A stretch of DNA of 64,000 nucleotides, from the NCBI GenBank assembly GCA_019120635.1, contig DWUR01000112.1, forward strand, positions 1 through 64,000. Direction: 5' to 3'. Below the pieces are notes generated by a model. The model worked only from the letters and a program-made list of their open reading frames with translations. It was not told where the DNA came from and did no database searches. Every line of letters begins with the position of its first letter. Position 1 is the first letter of the stretch. This stretch comes from Candidatus Corynebacterium intestinavium. Lineage in GTDB: Bacteria; Actinomycetota; Actinomycetes; Mycobacteriales; Mycobacteriaceae. The translations under genes were made by a program, and so were the position numbers. Shown here piece by piece: positions 58,593-64,000 of the stretch.

Positions 58593-60065
58593 GTGCCAGC
58601 GCCCCATCTCCCCTCCGATGGTCATTCGGGGGCTGCCCCTGGGCCGACGTTCCGTTCGTTGGGGGTGGCAGCCGAGATCGCCGAGGCGTTGGAGCAGGGT
58701 GGCATGCCTACGGCGTTTGCGATCCAGGAGCTGACCCTGCCGATCGCGTTGCGGGGCGATGATCTGATCGGGCAGGCTCGCACGGGGATGGGCAAGACGT
58801 TGGGTTTCGGTGTGCCGTTGTTGGACCGGATTTTCGACGACGCCGGCATCACCGAACTCGATGGCAGCGTTCGCGGCCTCGTGGTGGTTCCGACCCGTGA
58901 GCTGTGCCTGCAGGTGGCCGAGGATCTGACTCTGGCTGCGGCGAACCTCGTTATTCCGTCGACGAAGCACCGGGTCACGGTCACGCCGATCTATGGCGGC
59001 GTGGGCTTCAACCAGCAGATTCGGGCACTGAGCCGGGGCACGGACGTGGTGGTGGGCACGCCGGGCCGCCTGTTGGACCTGCACCGCCGTGGCGAGCTGG
59101 AGCTTGCCGGGGTGGAAGTTCTGGTGCTGGACGAGGCCGATGAGATGCTGGACCAGGGCTTCCTGGATGATATTCGGCAGATCATGTCGCTGACCAGCAC
59201 GGACCGGCAGACGATGCTGTTTTCCGCGACGATGCCGGGGCCGATTCTGAGCCTGTCGCGGGAGTTCATGAAGCAGCCGGTGATGATCCAGGCGGATTCC
59301 ACGGCTGCGGCGGATACGCACGAGCGCGTCACCCAGATCGCGTTCCAGTCCCACAAGCTGGATCGGATGTCCACGCTCTCCCGTATTCTGCAGAGCCCGG
59401 GCCGGGGCCGGACGATTGTGTTCACCCCGACGAAGCGGCAGGCTGCGATGGTCGCCGAGGATCTGGCCGCGTGGGGTTTTAGGGTCGGCGCGGTGCATGG
59501 CGATATGCGCCAGGCGGACCGTGAGCAGTCCCTGCAGCTGTTCCGGGACGGTGCGGTGAACGTCATGGTCGCCACGGACGTGGCTGCCCGCGGCATCGAC
59601 GTCACGGATGTCACCCATGTGGTCAACTACCAGGTCCCGGAGGACGAGCGGACGTATGTGCACCGTATTGGTCGCACGGCGCGCGCTGGTAAGGACGGCA
59701 CCGCGATCACCCTGGTCGGTTGGGATGAGGTGCCCCGCTGGGATCACATCAGCGAGGCGTTGGGCTTGGGCCTGGAGAACCCGCCGCAGTGGTTCTCCCA
59801 GTCCCCTGAGCTGCTGGAGGTCCTGGGGCTACCCACGGACGAAGAGCTGAGCGACCGGGTGGGACCGAACCGTCGGGTTGCTGGTTCAGCGGCGGTGACG
59901 GCACCGGCTCGGCGTTCCCGTGGTGGCCGCGGCGAGCGCGGCTCAGGGGCTGGCGCACGTGGCCAGGGCTCTCGTGGCCGCGGTCAGGGCGCGCATGGCG
60001 GGGGCCGCGGCGGGCGTGGTCGGGGTGGTCGCTCGCGCGGCGGGAACGGCGGGGCAAAGAACTAA
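58593..60065 (+). CDS. DEAD-box RNA helicase (RhlE/DeaD-like) with RGG-rich C-terminus
   Basis: Q-motif, ARTGMGKTLGFGVPLL, VLDEADEMLDQGF, SATMP, HRIGRTARAGKDG; GTG start at 58593 preceded by AGGGAGG. Confidence 0.9.
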   Translation: MPAPHLPSDGHSGAAPGPTFRSLGVAAEIAEALEQGGMPTAFAIQELTLPIALRGDDLIGQARTGMGKTLGFGVPLLDRIFDDAGITELDGSVRGLVVVPTRELCLQVAEDLTLAAANLVIPSTKHRVTVTPIYGGVGFNQQIRALSRGTDVVVGTPGRLLDLHRRGELELAGVEVLVLDEADEMLDQGFLDDIRQIMSLTSTDRQTMLFSATMPGPILSLSREFMKQPVMIQADSTAAADTHERVTQIAFQSHKLDRMSTLSRILQSPGRGRTIVFTPTKRQAAMVAEDLAAWGFRVGAVHGDMRQADREQSLQLFRDGAVNVMVATDVAARGIDVTDVTHVVNYQVPEDERTYVHRIGRTARAGKDGTAITLVGWDEVPRWDHISEALGLGLENPPQWFSQSPELLEVLGLPTDEELSDRVGPNRRVAGSAAVTAPARRSRGGRGERGSGAGARGQGSRGRGQGAHGGGRGGRGRGGRSRGGNGGAKN

Positions 60066-61351
60066 TGGCTCCTCATTCCCCCACCCAGCCCGCTCAGTCC
60101 ACGCCAACGCCGCGCCGTTGGCCGGGCCCGGAGCGGGCCAGCCGCAAGGATTTTTTGGCGGTGGGCGCGATCGTCCTGGTTCTCGTCGTGGTGCTGGCCG
60201 CTAGCTGGTGGGGTTCGGACGCCCGCCGGGTGGAGCACACCCAAGCCTCCACTCTTTCCGCCCCGGCGGCGGCCGAGACCGCGCCAACAAAGCTCCGGGA
60301 GCTGTGGCGGGGCACTTCTCCGCAGACCGTCGCCCCAATCCTGCTTTCTGGTGGCGTGCTCACCGCCGAGGACGATGTGCTGTCCATGCATGACCTCCTC
60401 TCTGGTGAGGTGGCGTGGACCTACGACCGGGGGCTGCCGCTGTGCGATGTGACTTTCAGCAACGAGAGGATCGTCGCGGTTTATCGTGGGCCGAAGGGCT
60501 GCGGGGACGTTGTGAGCCTGGCCGCTGGTACCGGAGAGTACGCCCACACCCGCTCGGCGCTGGCGGAGGATTCCGCCACAGCACTGCGCTCGAATGACTC
60601 CACGGGCATCGTGTCCCCACACCGGGTGGAGCTGTGGCGCAGCGACCTGGTGCGCACCACGGAGGTGGGCCGCCAGGAAACCCAGGTGAAGAAGGAGGAG
60701 CAGCGGTACGCGGACTGCCCGTTTACCTCCGCTCTGACCCGCACCGAGCTGCTGGCGACGACCCAGCAGTGCGAGGGTGAGGACAAGATGCTGCTGCGGT
60801 TGCTCAAGACGAAGCCGGAGCGCTCGGACGTGCCGGAGGATCTCCACACCTTTTACATGCCCCGGGATGGGCAGTTGGTGGCGATCGCGCAGCACCACGC
60901 GGCGGTGTACGCGCCGACGGGCGCCGGCAGGGATGGGAAGCCACAGCTGATTGTGGCGAGCGATTCCGGTGAGGTCAGCCACCACCCGATGCCCGCTGCC
61001 CCTGTGTTGGCAGATCCCCCGCAGGACGGCCCGGTGCTGCCGGTCACGGCGGATCTGCCGCACAATATGACGTGGTGGACGGGTAATTCCGTCGTCGGGT
61101 TCCACCCGACGAGCCTGGCCCCGGAGTTCACGGTGCGCGGGGCGCTGGGCGCAGGCGCGAATATGGCTGACCGCCTGCTGGTGCCCGTCGAGGATGGCAT
61201 CCGGGTCTTCGACACGGAGCACAAGAAGGCCGAGCGGACACTCCCTGTTCGCCGCGACGGCCTCGCAGCTGGCGCGCCGGTGCACCTGCGGGTCAGTGGT
61301 GGCTTCGTGGTGGAGCAACGCGGCGACGAGCTCGTGGTGCTCGGTTCTTAG
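60065..61351 (+). CDS. Single-TM protein with predicted beta-propeller-like extracytoplasmic domain (Rv3212-like)
   Basis: TM then ...LSMHDLLSGEVAWTYDRGLPLCDVTFSNERIVAVYRGPKGCGDVVSLAAGTGEY; follows DEAD helicase. Confidence 0.7.
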   Translation: MAPHSPTQPAQSTPTPRRWPGPERASRKDFLAVGAIVLVLVVVLAASWWGSDARRVEHTQASTLSAPAAAETAPTKLRELWRGTSPQTVAPILLSGGVLTAEDDVLSMHDLLSGEVAWTYDRGLPLCDVTFSNERIVAVYRGPKGCGDVVSLAAGTGEYAHTRSALAEDSATALRSNDSTGIVSPHRVELWRSDLVRTTEVGRQETQVKKEEQRYADCPFTSALTRTELLATTQQCEGEDKMLLRLLKTKPERSDVPEDLHTFYMPRDGQLVAIAQHHAAVYAPTGAGRDGKPQLIVASDSGEVSHHPMPAAPVLADPPQDGPVLPVTADLPHNMTWWTGNSVVGFHPTSLAPEFTVRGALGAGANMADRLLVPVEDGIRVFDTEHKKAERTLPVRRDGLAAGAPVHLRVSGGFVVEQRGDELVVLGS

Positions 61352-61761
61352 TCGCGGTAGTGGTCCATCGTCCACCAGTTGACGGCGGTGGAGTTGAACA
61401 GCAGCGCGAGCCCAAGGATCAGGACCAGTGTGGTGGGCACGGCCAGCTCGGGACGTCCGGAACGGAACATGTAGTAGGCCACGGGAACCAGGCATATCTG
61501 CAGCATGACCACCGGGCCGCGACCCCAGGAGCGTCCCCGGTAGAGGAAGTAACCACATACGGCGACGGCTCCGAAGATGAAGAAGAACCACAGAGCGGTG
61601 CCGTAGCCGCTGATTTTCGCGGTGGGGTCGTGGAAGCCCTGGGCCTCGCGGACGACGAGGAAGATGCCGAAGGCGATGCCGATGAGGCCCTGGATCAGGC
61701 CGTAGATGCCGGCGTATTGAATCACTGTGGGTGGCTTGGAGTAGTTCTTCGGGGAGCTCAT
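61348..61761 (-). CDS. Four-TM conserved hypothetical membrane protein
   Basis: MSSPKNYSKPPTVIQYAGIYGLIQGLIGIAFGIFLVV...LFNSTAVNWW. Confidence 0.7.
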   Translation of the reverse strand: MSSPKNYSKPPTVIQYAGIYGLIQGLIGIAFGIFLVVREAQGFHDPTAKISGYGTALWFFFIFGAVAVCGYFLYRGRSWGRGPVVMLQICLVPVAYYMFRSGRPELAVPTTLVLILGLALLFNSTAVNWWTMDHYRD

Positions 61762-61933
61762 GTCGATGAGTCTAGCCTTAGCGGGCTCGCTTACCATTTC
61801 TGACCACTCCACCCTCATGGACGGACCAGTAAACCGCGAGCGAGAAGCATGCCGGCCCGCGCAACCACGGCGTGCCAACCAGGCAAATAAGGGGCTCCTA
61901 CGTCACTCAGCACCATTACCCAAATCGAATCAG

Positions 61934-61949
61934 TGTGAGCTTGGTTACA
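61934..61949 (+). promoter_or_regulatory. Candidate CRP/GlxR site upstream of whiB1
   Basis: TGTGAGCTTGGTTACA against consensus TGTGA-N6-TCACA (one mismatch). Confidence 0.5.
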
Positions 61950-62407
61950 TTTTCTGGGTTAACTCTAGGCAACCTGGGAAATACATGTCATACTCCTTGA
62001 TGTAACCGCGAAGGCGGTGGGGGAACAACAGCCTACCCACGTTTATGTTGTGGCGTTTTAGTCTTGCCATGGCGCGGGTATTGCAGTGCCACTTTCCTGG
62101 CGCGCATGTTTGTTCCGCACCGTCCGACCTGCCCTTACCCGCGATTCTTCGCAGCCCACTGCGTTGCACCAAGGCGCCGCGAGGCCGTGCTCGCTCCTCC
62201 CCCGGAGCGCCATCGACGACACCATCGGCCCCGCACACAGGCTGCCCATCGGTAGCCGAAGCCAGTCACCACCGGGACGCCCAAAGCTTCGCAGTTAACC
62301 ACCCGTTAACCTTTCTGCCGGTTCCCCGCTGGCAGAAAACCCCGCCAGGCCACCCCGTGGCATGACGGACCGCTACGACCGCCCGATAGGCATGAAAGGA
62401 CTTGATC

Positions 62408-62668
62408 ATGGATTGGCGCCACAAGGCTGTATGCCGCCAGGAAGACCCCGAGCTGTTTTTCCCCGTTGGTAACTCGGGCCCGGCTCTCGCCCAGACCGCG
62501 AAGGCGAAGCTGGTGTGTAACCGTTGCCCAGTGACCACGGATTGCCTCGCGTGGGCAATCAGCTCCGGCCAGGATGCCGGTGTGTGGGGCGGCATGTCTG
62601 AGGACGAGCGTCGCGTACTGAAGCGTCGCAACAACCGCGCTCGCACCCGCGCCCGCGCGAACGCTTAA
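62408..62668 (+). CDS. whiB1: WhiB-family Fe-S transcription factor WhiB1
   Basis: MDWRHKAVCRQEDPELFFPVGNSGPALAQTAKAKLVCNRCPVTTDCLAWAISSGQDAGVWGGMSEDERRVLKRR. Confidence 0.95.
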   Translation: MDWRHKAVCRQEDPELFFPVGNSGPALAQTAKAKLVCNRCPVTTDCLAWAISSGQDAGVWGGMSEDERRVLKRRNNRARTRARANA

Positions 62669-62803
62669 TAGTTCCCGCTGCCCCTGATTTCCGCTGCCCA
62701 CCGCTGGGCGGATAGACTATAGCGGTTAAATAATTTCATTGCCCGATCGCTGCGCCGGCTACTCCCCCCGGGAACGCTGGTGCACATGCTTTAAGGAGAA
62801 TTC

Positions 62804-62878
62804 ATGAGCAAGCGTGGCCGTAAGCGCAAGGACCGTCGCAAGAACAAGGCAAACCACGGCAAGCGTCCAAACGCATAA
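62804..62878 (+). CDS. 24-aa ribosomal protein bL37-like micro-ORF
   Basis: MSKRGRKRKDRRKNKANHGKRPNA preceded by AAGGAGAA; absent from ORF track because of length. Confidence 0.88.
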   Translation: MSKRGRKRKDRRKNKANHGKRPNA

Positions 62879-62908
62879 TGCCGATCACCCCGTACTGGGG
62901 TGTCGCTG

Positions 62909-62944
62909 AACGGGTCCGGGAGGAAGCTCCCGGGCCCGTTTTTC
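62909..62944 (+). terminator. Rho-independent terminator after bL37 ORF
   Basis: AACGGGTCCGGGAGgaagCTCCCGGGCCCGTTTTT. Confidence 0.85.
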
Positions 62945-63049
62945 ATTTCTTTATCTCACCGGATCCTCCTCCCCCCATCGGCTTAGCACTGAATCGACGG
63001 AGCCCCCGAGGCTCAACTCTCCTCGCCGAACCCCTACCCGGAATGCTTG

Positions 63050-63334
63050 CTATCCCCGGGAGGTGCGGTAAACCACCCGCAGCTGGGTGGTGATGCGGCT
63101 GCGCAGCTCCACTGGCGCGGCCTGGGCGCAGCGGACGCGCAGCAGTTCGCGGATTTCGCGTTCCACGCCGAGTTTCTCCACGCAGCTGGGACAGTTGTCG
63201 AGGTGCTGCTGCAGCTGGGCCCGAAGTCCCTCATCGCATCCGCCGTCGACGTACTCGTAGAGAACATCCACGAGGTCCCGGCATTCGATGTCGCGCCGAG
63301 GGGTGCCTGCATTCGGCTCAACGTTGTCACTCAT
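63050..63334 (-). CDS. rshA: Zinc-binding anti-sigma factor (RshA/RsrA-like)
   Basis: HLDNCPSC HxxxCxxC ZAS motif; adjacent to ECF sigma factor. Confidence 0.92.
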   Translation of the reverse strand: MSDNVEPNAGTPRRDIECRDLVDVLYEYVDGGCDEGLRAQLQQHLDNCPSCVEKLGVEREIRELLRVRCAQAAPVELRSRITTQLRVVYRTSRG

Positions 63335-63346
63335 TGTGCTTCTCGC

Positions 63347-63979
63347 CTATCCCTTCGCCTTGATTTCTTCTTCGACGCCGATGCCGTGCTCCGCGGCGAC
63401 GTCCTTCAGTTTCTTGCGCAGCGCCTTCCGGCCCCGGTGGAGGCGGCTCATAACGGTGCCGATGGGGACGTCGAGGATCTCTGCGATTTCCTTGTAGGCG
63501 AAGCCTTCGACGTCGGCGTAGTAGACCACCATGCGGTAGTCCTCGCTGATATCCATGAGCGCGTCGATGATGCGCTGGTCGGGAATCCGCTTGAGCGCCT
63601 CGATCTCCGCGGAGGCGAGACCATCCGGGGTGTGGGACATCGCGTCGGCCTGCTGCCAATCGGTCATATCCTCCGCGGAGGATTCATAGGGTCGGCGCTG
63701 CTGCTTGCGGTACTCATTGATGTAGGTGTTGGTGAGGATGCGGTAGAGCCAGGCCTTGAGGTTGGTTCCGGGCTTGAAGGAGCGGAACGCCTGGAAGGCC
63801 TTGATGTATGCATCCTGCACGAGGTCCTGCGCATCGGTGGGATTGCGGGTCATCCGCAAGGCCGCGCCGAAGAGCTGATCCAGCAGCGGCAGCGCGTCGC
63901 TTTCGAAGCGGGCGAGCAGCTCCTCGTCGGGCTCCTCGGTGCGCAGTGTGACGGCGCGCTGGGGGGTGGGGGAACTCAT
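63347..63979 (-). CDS. sigH: ECF sigma factor SigH
   Basis: [40 protein letters not shown]; region 4 [32 protein letters not shown]. Confidence 0.93.
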   Translation of the reverse strand: MSSPTPQRAVTLRTEEPDEELLARFESDALPLLDQLFGAALRMTRNPTDAQDLVQDAYIKAFQAFRSFKPGTNLKAWLYRILTNTYINEYRKQQRRPYESSAEDMTDWQQADAMSHTPDGLASAEIEALKRIPDQRIIDALMDISEDYRMVVYYADVEGFAYKEIAEILDVPIGTVMSRLHRGRKALRKKLKDVAAEHGIGVEEEIKAKG

Positions 63980-64000
63980 GTTCTCCTCTCTGCTGGGTCA

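Noticed and set aside
1-64000. CRISPR arrays, IS elements, prophage or toxin-antitoxin modules
   Set aside because: No regularly spaced repeats, transposase, integrase, phage structural or TA-type small gene pairs were seen in the ORF track or sequence.

Overview
This 64-kb, high-GC window reads as chromosomal core sequence of a Corynebacterium-like actinobacterium; genus is inferred from gene content and from gene order that I recognise from Mycobacterium tuberculosis. I saw no prophage, IS element, CRISPR array or rRNA. From left to right it contains: (1) a partial moaB-like gene, an HtrA/PepD protease and the MprB/MprA two-component system; (2) a cluster of ribosomal protein genes nearly free of cysteine (L32, L31B | L28, L33, S14, S18); (3) a DUF1846 protein, an RDD protein and an AEC permease; (4) an approx. 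11-kb operon that looks like leucine/isovalerate (and possibly itaconate) catabolism, with a TetR gene and an 18-bp perfect palindrome upstream; (5) purH, purN and a PerM-like DUF6350 protein with a very acidic tail; (6) an M23 peptidase, pcrA/uvrD1 and chorismate mutase; (7) a secreted S1 protease divergent from a Mn-type ABC transporter whose permease is fused to its solute-binding protein, preceded by an MntR-like box; (8) AI-2E, PPOX, cupin, initiator tRNA and UPF0182; (9) a PDZ/S16 protease, a DUF2342 protein, a SprT-like metallopeptidase and an orphan ThiF/cyclodehydratase-like protein; (10) uvrD2, a K+ channel and adnB/adnA; (11) TIGR02569-like, DUF3152 and DUF3107 genes, a DEAD-box helicase with an RGG tail, whiB1 with a long leader, a 24-aa bL37 micro-ORF missing from the ORF track, and rshA/sigH. 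The items most worth a second look are the permease/solute-binding fusion and its regulatory region, the degenerate GCTCTA repeat array at the pcrA 3' end, the orphan cyclodehydratase-like gene, the whiB1 leader and the palindrome upstream of the CoA-catabolism operon. All family calls come from reading the sequence; no database search was run.
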